DNA of 64,000 nucleotides, from positions 11,855,810 to 11,919,809 of the forward strand of contig CM055106.1 of NCBI GenBank assembly GCA_029204225.1, in the 5' to 3' direction. Positions 45,040 through 59,088 of this stretch are shown piece by piece. This DNA comes from Diphasiastrum complanatum (lineage: Eukaryota; Streptophyta; Lycopodiopsida; Lycopodiales; Lycopodiaceae). Numbering within the stretch: position 1 is the stretch's first letter; each line of letters starts with the position of its first letter. The notes under the pieces are model-generated. The model saw nothing but the letters and a program-made list of their open reading frames with translations, ran no database searches and was not told where the DNA came from. The position numbers and the translations under genes were made by a program.

Positions 45040-45660
45040 TATAATCTGATGAATTGCAAGTTAGCTCTCTCACCAAAGGAACTAGGACTCAAATTGTCAA
45101 AGGACCAATGTTCCCAAAAAATTCATGAGAAGTAGCAGATGCGTGAGTATCCTTACCATTATATTATAGGATCTCTTATGTACGCCATGATCTGTACCAG
45201 GCCAGACATAGCTTTTGCAGTCAGCTCTCTCAGTCAGTATATGAGTAATCTTGGTGTAACACATTGGAAGGCTCTTATCAGAGTCATGAGATATCTTCGA
45301 GCTACTATGGACTTTTGCAATTGTTATGGAGTAGTCGGCAACGACAAACTCAGTTTACTCAGTGGTTACACAGATGCAAGTTGGGCAGCAGATGTAAACA
45401 CTCGTATCTCTACTTCTGGATTTACATTCTTCCTCAACAATGGTCCAGTTTCCTAGAACAGTTGCAAGCAATCTTCAGTAGCTCTATCTTCCACTGAATC
45501 AGAGTATGTCACAGCCTCTCAAGCTACAAAGAAAGCAATTTGGTTGAGGAATTTACTCTCAAATATTGGTCTGAATCAATATGCTCCGACGACATTATTT
45601 TGCGATAATCAAAAGGCCATTTGTACAAATTGTTTGCATGATGTTTCATATTGTCTGTAC
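45040..45660 (+). pseudogene. Copia RNase H fragment
   Basis: LGLKLSKDQ, YHYIIGSLMYAMICTRPDIA, SSLSQYMSN and the RNase H phrases GYTDASWAADVNTR, ALSSTESEYVTAS and LFCDNQKAICTN are all readable, with one stop after NNGPVS (45456). Ends abruptly near 45665. Its boundaries with the transposase remnant and the SINE are sharp, as expected for an inserted scrap. Confidence 0.88.
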
Positions 45661-45734
45661 AATGTTCGTACAATCTAGGAATACAAGGTCTACAAGTAGA
45701 AACTGATTTGAACAGAAATGGAGTTGTGTAGGCC

Positions 45735-45860
45735 AAGCAACCAAGGTTCAAAGGTAGATGCACCATAGATGTTAGGGGTGGGATTGGAACCTGAGACCTT
45801 TGGGATACAACACATACTAACGTGTATCATTTACTAAACCATTAAGTGAGTGCTTTACGT
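45735..45860 (-). repeat. tRNA-derived SINE head
   Basis: On the minus strand TGGTTTAGTAAATG (45841-45828) fits an A box, and 37 bases later AGGTTCCAATCCC (about 45792-45780) fits a B box, the spacing of a tRNA-type pol III promoter. The body after it (CACCCCTAACATC and on) is not tRNA, so a SINE is likelier than a tRNA gene. Confidence 0.5.
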
Positions 45861-46011
45861 ATCATTCTAAACGTTAAAATAGGAGAAACATCAAGAAAAT
45901 GTCGAGCCATCCTTGTGGTTCAAAAAGGGGTAGCATCCAAACAACATCGACAAGATCAGTAGATGTCGAAAATAGATCCGTTGACTGCAATACAACAAGA
46001 TCAAGTAAGTA

Positions 46012-46290
46012 TAACTCGGATATCTTGACAAGAATCGAAGATATTTCTCATGATTGTAATATGTCAAGATCAGGTAATTATAACTCGGATATCTTGATAG
46101 GAATCGAAGATATTCCTCATGATCGTCATATGCCAAGAACAAGTAACTATAACTCAGATATCTTGACATGAATTGAAGATATTTCTCATGATTGTAATAT
46201 GTCAAGATCAAGTAACTATAACTCGGATATCTTAACAGGAATCAAAAATATTTCTCATGATCGTAATATGTCAAAGTTAGTTTACAACTC
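46012..46290. repeat. 69-bp minisatellite, R copy 3
   Basis: Units begin TAACTCGGATATCTTGA at 46012, 46081, 46150 and 46219, exactly 69 bases apart, with a diverged unit beyond. Read on the minus strand they give 23-residue repeats (LTYYNHEKYLRFLSRYPSY) in an open frame 46211-45891, as in copy 2 but in the opposite orientation. Confidence 0.95.
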
Positions 46291-47092
46291 ATATATCTTA
46301 ACAAATTTTTAGGATGTGGTTACTCATAATATATCAGCATCAGCATACAACTTGGATATTCTTATAGGTGTGGAGGATGTTGGAGAGAATGTTGATTGAA
46401 AATAAAACCATGGGAAAGAAAAACAAAACAATGTTGCAATCTGACAAAATAATTATGCATCAGAATCTAACATTCTAGGTCTTACTACAAATGTCACAAA
46501 TAAAAAAGTATTGTTTCTATTAGCTAATTGGTCCAACAAGATAGTATTTAAGTGACACATTCCCATGTATAAATTTCATCAATAATTGGAGTAAGATCAT
46601 TTTTTAATATTTACAATAATTGTGAGCCAACTAAAAGGTTTCAAAAGGACTATTGGAATACAATCTCATATCATGTGACTTGTAGACATGTCATAGAGAG
46701 CAATGATGTCAACGAGCATGGAAGCAACATGTTCATAATTAATAATAACACAATCCCATTGTAAGCATTAAAATCAACCTTGAACCTCACATGAGCAAAA
46801 GGGTGGAAATCACATGCCTTTGTTAATATCCTAAATGAAATGTTGTAATGTTGTGGTGGAATGCATTCATACATGAGGAGTACACCTAATAGATAATCAG
46901 GTGTGTATGTAGCCACTTTTGTCCAAGTTCCTACAAGAAGAAATGTACGTGGGAGAGAGTCGTCTACATAGATTGGAGATTGAATTCCAACAAATTTGAT
47001 TTGTAGAAAGGGTGCCATGAATGATAAGCATATCTCGTTCTTCCATAGGCCACTCCACATGCACTATGTGTCCATAATACCAAAACAATGAC
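46012..47092 (-). mobile_element. Repeat family R, copy 3
   Basis: Inverted relative to copy 2 and colinear with it from the 69-bp array to GTTTTGGTATTATGG. It holds the longest frame of the family, 129 residues (47060-46671; WKNEICLSFMAPFLQIKFVG and on), also seen shorter in copy 4. The protein resembles nothing I know and may be chance. Confidence 0.85.
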
Positions 47093-47164
47093 TTCACTAT
47101 CTGTAGCGAGTTAACTTAAAAAATGAACATCTAACATTTAATCTTCTTGATTTCTTAAAAGAAA

Positions 47165-47375
47165 AATGAATCTCTTTCTTGTGGGCCTTGAACTTGGAGT
47201 TGCGGGTTCAATCCTTGCCATGTTTAAGTTAGAATTAAAGCAGAATCATTGTGCTACTGTACTGTGGGTCCTATCAGTTGATAAGGATCAGTTGGCCTTG
47301 CCACGAGGTGAGTCGACGGGACACGTGTCCCACCGATGGAAACCTGGGTCATGCATGGGTTGCATGAGTAAAAAA
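47165..47375 (+). repeat. Possible SINE, 5'-truncated
   Basis: GCGGGTTCAATCCTTGCC contains a clear B box, GGTTCAATCC (47205-47214). No A box is evident. The piece ends in an A-rich run (GTAAAAAAATATAT, about 47368). Confidence 0.35.
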
Positions 47376-47479
47376 ATATATGTACTATGTAATTTCATTT
47401 TGAGAAATATAGTTGCTATGTGAGCTTGCTGTGGAGAGTGTAATCTGTCTGTGTTACTATGTAGCATAATCTAGCTGAG

Positions 47480-49080
47480 ATGAAACTACCAAAAGATTTT
47501 TGGTCAGAAGCATGCAATACGGCAGTCTATCTTCAAAATGGAAGTCCTACCATTGCCATACCAAAGATAACACCTGAGGAGGCATTCACAAAGAAAAAGC
47601 CAAAGGTGAACCACTTGCGAATCTTTGGATGTAAGGCCTTTGTACACATTCCTAAGGAAGAGAGATGTAAACTTGATGTGAAAGCTATCAAGTGTATATT
47701 CCTAGGATATGATGATCGTGTGAAGAGCTATAGATGTTTTGATCCAGTGGAAAACAAAATCCATGTAGGTCGTGATGTCATCTTTGATGAATCCAAGATG
47801 TTTGAAGATGAGGATATTGAGAAGATAGACACATCCAGTGGGAAAGATGGTGTAGTGAGGATACCCCCTGATGATGATCCATTTATTGACTTTTCAAGTG
47901 ATGGACATGAGGATACATCTCAAGATACTACTACTCAAACTGAAGAGGCAGGTTGGAGAGGTAGAGATAAACCTTTTAGTGCAAGAAGGATTGAAGTTGC
48001 AGGTGACAAACGCAAGGAGAAGGATGTATAGTGGGTTACATTTTCACTTGGAAGTCGATCACCTGATAGGAAGCTCCCTAAGTGGTTTGAGAGATTGTTG
48101 GAAAGTCGTGACATGGATGACTTTCCAGGATCATCTAGCCAGGGAGAGTTACAAAGATCAACAAGAGAGAAGACACAACCTGAAAGGTATGAAGCAAATT
48201 ATGCTCTCTTATCTAGCATTATTCAAAGCAAAGAACCTTCGACTTATGGTGAAGCGAAGGATGATGACATTTGGGTCAAGGCCATGGGAGAGGAGATGGA
48301 GTCAATTGCTAAGCATAGCACATGGGACTGAGTAGAACCACCAGTTGGTAAGAAACCAATTGGATGCAAATGGGTATACAAGACTAAGTACCATGCAGAT
48401 GGAAGTATAGCAAAGCACAAGGCAAGATTGCTAATCAAAGGTATGCACAAAATAAAGGCATCGACTATGAGGTGACCTTTGCACTGGTATGTAAGTGGAA
48501 TACTCTACGTCTACTTGTTGTTTTAGCTTCATATTTTGTTGGCCTTTGCATCAGATGGATGTGAAATCTGCTTTTCTAAATGTGAGTTAGAAGAAGAGGT
48601 GTTCATGGATCAACCTGAAGGCTTTATAGCAAAAGGACAGGAGAATAAAGTATGTCACTTGAAGAAAGCGCTTTATGGTCTTCAACAGGTACCACGTGCG
48701 TGGTATAGTAGGATTGATGCCTACTTTCGTTCAAAGGGGATGGTGAGAATACATTCTGATCCAAAGTGGGTTTAACACAGGTGAAGTATGTCAAAGAGAT
48801 GCTGCACAGGTTTGGTTGCAGGATTGCAAACCAGTGAATACTCCTATTGAACCAGGTATAAAGCTTTCTAAGCTTGATGAGTCACAGTCATTTGATGCTA
48901 CGTTGTATAGCAGTTAGTAGGGAGCTTGATTTACCTTACCACGACTAGACCAGATATATGCTATGTTGTTGGTATTGTAAGTCAGTTTATGGCAGCACCT
49001 ACGGAAATGCATTGGAAGGCAACTAAATGCATTTTGTGTTATGTAAAAGGCAAAGACTGTCGGATATTGCAAGCCAAGAA
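47480..49080 (+). pseudogene. Copia integrase C-end, linker, RT and start of RNase H
   Basis: Integrase end (LPKDFWSEACNTAVYLQN, HLRIFGCKAFVHIPKEERCK, YDDRVKSYRCFDP) and the acidic linker are open 47480-48031. RT begins in another frame (WVKAMGEEMESI, GCKWVYKTKYHADGS), continues with LEEEVFMDQPEGF and CHLKKALYGLQQ.PRAWY at 48536-48775, then fades; CKPVNTPIEPG and CYVVGIVSQFM are readable to about 49040. The catalytic YVDD segment is missing by deletion near 48775. Confidence 0.88.
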
Positions 49081-49099
49081 TAGCAGCAAGGAATAGTCA

Positions 49100-49900
49100 A
49101 ATCAAGTGGAAAATGTAGCTGCAAAAGCTCCACAACCTATTCAAGAATCGGATCATGATGTCTTCATGACAAGCCATCAAGAAGGATCCAACGACAGCTC
49201 CTAGTTTCTGGATTCTGGAGCTACACAGCATATGACCAACCATGTCATCTATTTCGAGTTCTAGATGCCTTACAGTAAAAAATGAAATGTTCACCTTGGT
49301 GACAATAGCACCCAAGCTATCAAAGGTGAAGGTACAGTAAGATTAAACTTTGCCAATGATCAATGTAAACTACTTTCAAATGTCCTTCATGTACCAAATC
49401 TATCAACAAATCTACTCTTTGTTAGCAAGATTATGGATCTAGGACATAAAGTAAAATTTGAATATGGCCAGTGTAAAGTAGTTGATAGGACATGCAAGAT
49501 CCTAGCACTCGGAAAGAGACATGAATACTTGTATAGATTCAGTCATTGCTTTTTTGCTTCTAGTCAAGTATTCAGTACTTCTATTCAGATAAATAAAAGT
49601 CTACTTTGGCATCATAGACTTGGTCATTTAAATCATTTTTTTGTATTGAAAATGGCTAGGCAATCCATTGTTCTTGATATCGACTATCCTGATAAGGAAG
49701 TCGAGTTACATGTCTGTCAAGACTGTCTAGTCGGTAAACAGAGCAGAAACCATGTAGATCAAGCCATCAACATATTGCTAGAGGATTACTAGATGTTGTA
49801 CATATAGATATTTGTGGCCCAATGCAAAATCCTTCACTGAAGGATGCCAAGTATTTTATATTATTTACTGATGACTTTCAACTTGTTAAAGCACATGCCG
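49100..49900 (+). pseudogene. Copia protease and pre-integrase fragment
   Basis: LDSGATQHMTNH (intact DSGA protease site) at about 49207-49242, LGDNSTQAIKGEGTVRL, LHVPNLSTNLLFVSKI, then LLWHHRLGHLNH and CQDCLVGKQS of the pre-integrase zinc site (49433-49792). It lies 3' of an RT region, the wrong order for one element, so this is a second copia copy joined at about 49085. Confidence 0.88.
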
Positions 49901-52039
<2,139 letters not shown>

Positions 52040-52290
52040 GTATACTATTTGAGATGTTTCATGGCAATTTGCAAAGAACAACTTCAAATTTCATTTTTTG
52101 TATTGCATTATCATTCGGGAGAAAGGCGAATCTCCTAGTTTATAATTTTGAGAGGAAAATTGCCGCCTCTTCTTTGCCATCTTACATTTGATCGAAAAGA
52201 TGGCTCTCTAACAACTAACTTTTCTTAACAAACACTCAAATATTTTACAAAACTTGCTCAATGTTCTTTCGAACGATAAATTTTTATCCT
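52040..52290. repeat. Dispersed direct repeat, first copy
   Basis: Pairs with 53470-53720 at about 70 percent by eye; the best-conserved core is GGAGAAAGGCGAATCTCCTA (52118 here), a small hairpin (GGAGA and TCTCC). Confidence 0.7.
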
Positions 52291-53469
52291 ATGTTTATGA
52301 AAAAAATAATTTTGTATTCTAGTTTCAAATTCAGTAGAACAATTTTGAAAATAATAAAGATTCTTTTTCATCAAAGTAAGTACAACTATTTCAAGGAATT
52401 TTTCCTTTCGGTCATTTGAATCATCGAGCTAGCTTCCAAAAAACCTTTGTTTATTTCAGAATCAGTCCTTGCCAATTTGAATAGTTGCCATGTGTAAGGA
52501 TAAATGATCAGGGTTCGTAATTGACATCAACAATATTTTTATGTATGTCTAGTTATGAAATTGAAATAGATGCAAATTTAAAATGAAATTGAGCACCACC
52601 GTCAATTCTATACATTGGCTTTTAAAGTAGCATGATATGTCCATTCTCAAAGTAAATCTTCGCTAATCAATTAGCTTGAAAGTGAAAAGGGAAGCCTTCA
52701 GTTTGTTTGTTATCTATTTCTTTTTCTTTCTTATGACTATTTTGATTGTTGTGCCTATTCTGTTTGTGTTGTCGGAATCGGGCATCCTGAGTATTGGTCT
52801 ATGTTGTGTTGCAAGTTTGATATTGATTGCAGGATGGCAAACGATGTTAGTCGATGAAGACCAAGTTGTGCGTTTAACTTAGTTGTTAGCTAAACGAGTT
52901 AGTAACAAATTGAGATTTTCTGAACTTAGTACAGGTCAAGCTACCTTGCTAATTAGGATTCTTCAGAATCTTTCATACACTTGTACCAGACAATTGATAT
53001 ATGATGATCCTGGTGTTATACTATAGACTGTTGTGGCCAGGGTCGATGTCTCTCGTGTGTTCGCTTGTGGCTTTTGTTGTAGTATCTTAGATCTCGAACA
53101 AACTGCTACATCATACTATATCAGACTTAGAGAACACAAGTGCATCTTTTTAAGTTATCTTGTTCATTTTCATAGACACAATTCTATAGCTACTTACCAT
53201 TATTTAATTGTTATTAATGAACATTTAAATATATTCACTCTTTACTTATGCATTCGTACAAACAATAATGATACTTTGGATTTGTATCATATGTTGAATG
53301 ATTTGTTCTCGTGCTTAATAACTTGATTGTATTATTTTCAAATTTTTTATCGATCTTTTTGATAAAAAATTGAAAATCATTTCTACAATCGAAAAAGAAA
53401 TGATAAAAAAAATGAAACAAAATTTTATTTTATTTGTTTATTTTACACAGGTTGGAGATTTATGTAATT
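52291..53469. other. Sequence between the direct repeats
   Basis: Contains small frames such as 52676-52882, hydrophobic with two possible membrane segments, but nothing recognisable. Confidence 0.35.
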
Positions 53470-53720
53470 TCTTTGACATTTTTCATGGCGAATTGCAAAT
53501 GGCATTTTCACACATCATATCACATCATTCATTCAGGAGAAAGGCGAATCTCCTAGTTTATATATTCAAGAGGAAAATCACCGCCTCTCAAAACACCAAC
53601 TTTTGCATGCTTGGAAAGATGGTGTTCTAACCACTAATTCTTGCTAACAATCAGTAACCTTTTCTAGAAAATGTCAAAACATTTTACAATGTCTTCTATT
53701 GGATTTATGAATACACAATT
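53470..53720. repeat. Dispersed direct repeat, second copy
   Basis: Same orientation as 52040-52290, offset about 1.42 kb, sharing TTTCATGGC.AATTGCAAA, the GGAGAAAGGCGAATCTCC hairpin (53536) and GAGGAAAAT.[AG]CCGCCTCT. Confidence 0.7.
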
Positions 53721-53884
53721 ATAGACCAATTCATTGATAATGCCAAATTAAATATATATATGTCAAGACATGTCAAACGAGATTACCTTTTGAGGTATAG
53801 TCTCAGGCATTGAAAGCATTTTTCTAACCAATCAATTATTTTTGAACACTTGCTTGCATCACATCACTCTCTGGTACTTATAGC

Positions 53885-54104
53885 AATTGTCATCAAATTT
53901 CAAAATTTGTTACAAAAGAGTCATTTTGGAATTGTTATGGGATATCATAGCAATATCCTAGTTTAGAGCAAAACCTATTTATTTTTGCTAATAACAATTG
54001 TCCACATATTTTGAATTGGCTACAAAAGAGTCATTTTGGAATTGTTATGAAATATCATAGAACATGCAATATCCTATTTTAGAGCAAAACCTCTTTATTT
54101 GCTT
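53885..54104. repeat. Tandem 110-bp duplication
   Basis: TACAAAAGAGTCATTTTGGA occurs at 53911 and 54021. Both units end TAGAGCAAAACCT.TTTATTT. Confidence 0.85.
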
Positions 54105-54561
54105 GTTTTGGAATGCAAAACTTTAAACCAAATGTGACTATGTAAAAACATTTTAGAATCAACAATGGAAAGCAACATTCATTTGGTAGCCATAAACCTT
54201 CATTTTACATAGACTCGTTCGTAGGCAAAATAATCTTAGCTCCATGCCGACTGTCGTACATGGCATGACATGAAAGCGAAGCATGTAACTTAGGTTGTTT
54301 CAAAATAATGTTGGGTATCGATTGTTTCTCAAGTCTTATGCTAAAAGCTTGAGACATTTCACCTAAAATGCCCAACTTCCAATGACTATACAAACGAGGT
54401 TCTTACCAACCTCTAAATTCAATTATCAATATCTCATACACTTATCTTTAAAATTCGTATTCAATTTTAATCAGGACAATATTGCGTAGCTAGTTTCCTC
54501 GTAGAAGTCTCTTCCCGAACCCTCCTCAGTTCGCTGATCCATTGTTTGCAAGAGATAAAAG

Positions 54562-54673
54562 GATGACCTAACCCTGCATTCCATCGCACTTCAGAGAGTT
54601 GAAGAAAGACATAGATTGATGACCTGTCCCTGCATTCCATCGCACTTTAGAGAGTTGAAGGAAGAAATACATT
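54562..54673. repeat. Tandem 56-bp duplication
   Basis: Units start GATGACCT at 54562 and 54618 and share CCTGCATTCCATCGCACTT. It lies upstream of the gypsy gag and may be in its LTR or leader. Confidence 0.85.
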
Positions 54674-56039
54674 GTCAATCATTCTTGACCATCATACCTT
54701 GAGCCATATCGCTATCCAGATCAAAAGATGGAGTCGTCAAATAAAAGAACCCTCTCGGGTCTCAGATTTCTTGATGGGGCGAGTGGAGAAGGAACCGTCA
54801 ACTAATTTCAGGTATCACCTTTTTGCATACAGTTTGAGGTCAGTGATGAATCTTATATTTCCTTTGAGAATGTTATTGAGTACTTTGGTGTCTTGATGTG
54901 AATTAAGAAAAGTGTTAGTGAATCTTCATTGAAATAGAGATTTGAATCGTATATGTGTCTCTATATGTTAAATGGTAATCTAATCCTATCTCTTTGGAAT
55001 ACAGGAGGTAGGTCTATACTCGACATGGTTGGAATATACCATTTAGAGCTAAAAACTCAACCTACTGGCATATTCACACCCCGTTGGAATATACGGTTCC
55101 TAGTCACTCACTATCAAACATCTGAAAACCGAGATGTTTAGGGGTTGGAGACTTCACTTGAAGAAAACCTCTCTTTATCAAATGAAGAATCTACCATTTG
55201 AGATGAGTGTACTAAATCATTAGAGAGGGGAAAGATAAATCTTATGAATGAAATTAAGAACAATCGTATACCCCTTCATCAACTATATATGTAGAGGCTT
55301 GGAAACCCTCTATTAGCTATGAGGGAGACGGCTTGGTTGATAAAACATGTCAGGGATTGCCAGTCTAGAATCAAGTTGAGACATGTACAACCATCCTCGT
55401 AGCAGCACGATATTGGAAGTGCTGCAGCCTGTTAAGTTATTCCCTCCTCTATGTTGATGCCACGATGAGGAAAAATAGTTCATCTGCTTGTGATCACCTT
55501 GATCTCGTAGGATCATTTGTCATATTAGCATGATGTAATATGTTGCTTGTGTCTTTTTTATCATACCTATCAGTGCTACTGATATAGTAACATACGTGAA
55601 TCTAGACTATATCCGCCCTCTGGTTCATCAAAATCAAGTTTTGAAAATCTGAATTACGTCGAGTGGATGCCTTTGCACTTGCCAAAATTGACGATTTCGG
55701 TGTACTCCTTGTTGTGGGAGTGTTGTAGGGGATTCTGCTGATGTGGAGTGCAATTGGGTTCAATAGTTTTATAGTAGACTGTGAATGTTGTATTAGGCCT
55801 TGATATGTGGTAGTAAGTGTACAATAGATTCAATGGCAGTTAGGATCAGAAGAGGTTCATAGTAATTTGGGGCATCCGTTATTATGGTTAGAAGCATGTG
55901 TGTACGGGAGATAAAACAGCCCCCTAACACCTTTTTTGATTCCATTTTCGGGACCAATTTCAGTGGTTGTATACTCTGGATAGTAATAATTTTCAGTTGT
56001 GGGTTGAGCTATCGTAGGGGAGTAGAGAGGCATTACAAA
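54674..56039 (+). other. Leader and LTR region of the gypsy H element
   Basis: CCCCCTAACACCTTTTTTGATTCC at 55920 matches, reverse-complemented, the leader of gypsy D. The LTR and primer-site boundaries could not be placed. No gene. Confidence 0.4.
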
Positions 56040-57440
56040 TGTCTACAAGTGCTGGTTGTTTGGATTTGGGAAAATCTACGATTATCCAAAGATGGAGGCT
56101 GTTTTGATTGGCTGAACTTGGGCGGCAAATTTCTAGTGTTTTAAAGGCAAAAAACATGATGACCCAGACATGGTTCGTTAATTTTTAGTGATTTGCCAAG
56201 CGAATTGGGAAACCAAGGATATTCAAATTTGGAGTTATTTCTAACCACGTTGAAAGAGAATGCTCTACAGTGGTACTTGCAATACGGATTGCAAGAGTTC
56301 CAGTGCTGGTACGAGTTGCGAAGGGCTTTATTGAAGCGATACCATAAGGAACATGAGGATGAAGAGATTTTGGAAAAATTGCAAGCCATAAAGCAAAAGA
56401 GAAAGGAGGATGTTCTAGCTTATATCCACAGGTTCAAGGTTTGGAGTAGAGGTTGCAAGAACCATTTACGGATGCTAAACGCATCAAGTATTTCAGGCAT
56501 GAGTTGCATAAGGTTCTTCGCAGAGGACTACGTCTTTGTAGGGACAACGATTGGAACACATTGTGGAGGTTACTTGGCAACTGGAAGAGGACGAGACCAG
56601 AAAGAAATATCGTAAGCACCGACGACACCGTCGACGAAGAGTTTGATGCTTCCATGGAATCAGATATTGATTCCTCTTCGAATGATGGGAAAAAGTCTAA
56701 AAAGCATAATAGGAAGGTGAAGGCTAAAGGGCAAGTACCTGCTCAGAATAACAATGTGGTTACCATGGAATTTTGACAGTGGAATGTTAAATTTGTAGAA
56801 ATTGTAATCAGGAAGGACATTATATAAATGAATGTCCCAATACTACTCAGTTCTATGTTATCTACAATGCGTACAATCAATGGATGAATGACTGTCGAAG
56901 ATTACATGCAGTAAAAAGTACCGGAGCATTTGCAGTTCAAGCGCACCAACAGCAGCAACCGCAAATGCAACAACCACAGATGTAGCAGCCACCAATGCAA
57001 CCACACCAATGGCAGTTTGACGACGTACGTAATTTTTGTAATCAAATGGGCCATCGTTATTTGAATTGTGTGATGTACCATTGTCTGCGCATTGGTAATT
57101 TAGAACGTGGGTTACCCCCACCATGAGTCAACACTCATTTTAATGATCAGAATCCGGGGTTAAACCAACAATCAACTCAAGGAGGAGTACATATTCCCAA
57201 GCAGGTGGTGATGGTTGAGGAGCCAGTACTGACGGATGTGCAAGCCGTTACTCGACACAAGGACAAAAGTAAGGAGGTACAACAGGAGCTTATAATGAAG
57301 AAGCAGGGCCGAGTACAAGTCAGAAATCCAATACAGACGTGGGTCAAATTGCCAGAGTCACTCAGGAGGTGTTGCCTCAGTTGCATCAATCACAAGGACC
57401 AAATTTCTCTCGAGAATTAGTCGATGGCATGGCTGATCAA
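56040..57440 (+). pseudogene. Ty3/gypsy gag (gypsy H), sister of gypsy D
   Basis: Capsid part at 56193-56430 (LGNQGYSNLELFLTTLKENA, WYELRRALLKRYHKEHEDEE, AIKQKRKEDVLAYIHRFKV), then a frameshift near 56450 into 56453-56776. A zinc knuckle CRNCNQEGHYINEC is intact at 56794-56835. The second knuckle position has lost its Cys and His residues, and a third (FCNQMGHRYLNC, about 57033) lacks its first Cys. The Gln-rich stretch and the tail VVMVEEPVLTDVQAVTRHKD (57205-57260) match gypsy D. Confidence 0.87.
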
Positions 57441-57450
57441 ATAGCTAACT

Positions 57451-57831
57451 TTGTTAGCAATTATAAGTTTCAAGTTAACAGTTGGGCAATTGATTCCAAT
57501 TGTGCCCTACTTGGCGGAATCCATTTGTGCTAAGTTACCAGGATGTAAGCTACCTTTAGTGGAAGGCTTACCTTTAGCGGTGATAAATACTATTGTACAG
57601 TTTACGGAACATGACATTGTTCCGACATTGGAAATTACTATTCAAGGAATAGACATTCGGGGAGTCCAAATTGATGGCGGAGCAGGTGTTAATATCATGT
57701 CTGAAGATACGTACAAGAAATTGCATCATGTATCATTACAAAAGAGCCAGTTAGTCATGGGCCAAGTTGACACACTATTAAGCCTAGTCATCACAAGGCA
57801 TGAAAAAGTCACATTCGGCAAGCAAGAGTAG
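57451..57831 (+). pseudogene. Gypsy H aspartic protease
   Basis: 126-residue frame with LEITIQGIDIRGVQIDGGAG; the catalytic Asp is in DGGAG, a variant of D(S/T)G that is common in plant gypsy proteases, followed by VNIMSEDTYKKL. The frame ends at 57831 before the second half of the fold and the sequence becomes non-coding, so the element is truncated here. Confidence 0.85.
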
Positions 57832-59085
<1,254 letters not shown>

Positions 59086-59088
59086 CCT

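Larger units (their letters stand above)
43378..47092. mobile_element. Candidate foldback-type DNA transposon
   Basis: R copy 2 (+) and R copy 3 (-) form inverted arms of about 1.1 kb. The inner ends carry 69-bp tandem arrays, also inverted. Between them (44545-46010) lie a transposase-like remnant (-), a copia fragment (+) and a SINE head (-). Long inverted arms with tandem repeats around a transposase are the plan of foldback elements; the copia and SINE pieces would be later insertions. This is inference from the layout: no target duplication was found, and the arms differ in outer extent. Confidence 0.45.

Noticed and set aside
45735-45860. A functional tRNA gene
   Set aside because: A and B boxes are present, but no acceptor stem or anticodon arm can be folded; SINE head preferred.
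52676-52882. Small membrane protein
   Set aside because: Hydrophobic AT-rich frame in stop-rich sequence, no upstream or downstream support.
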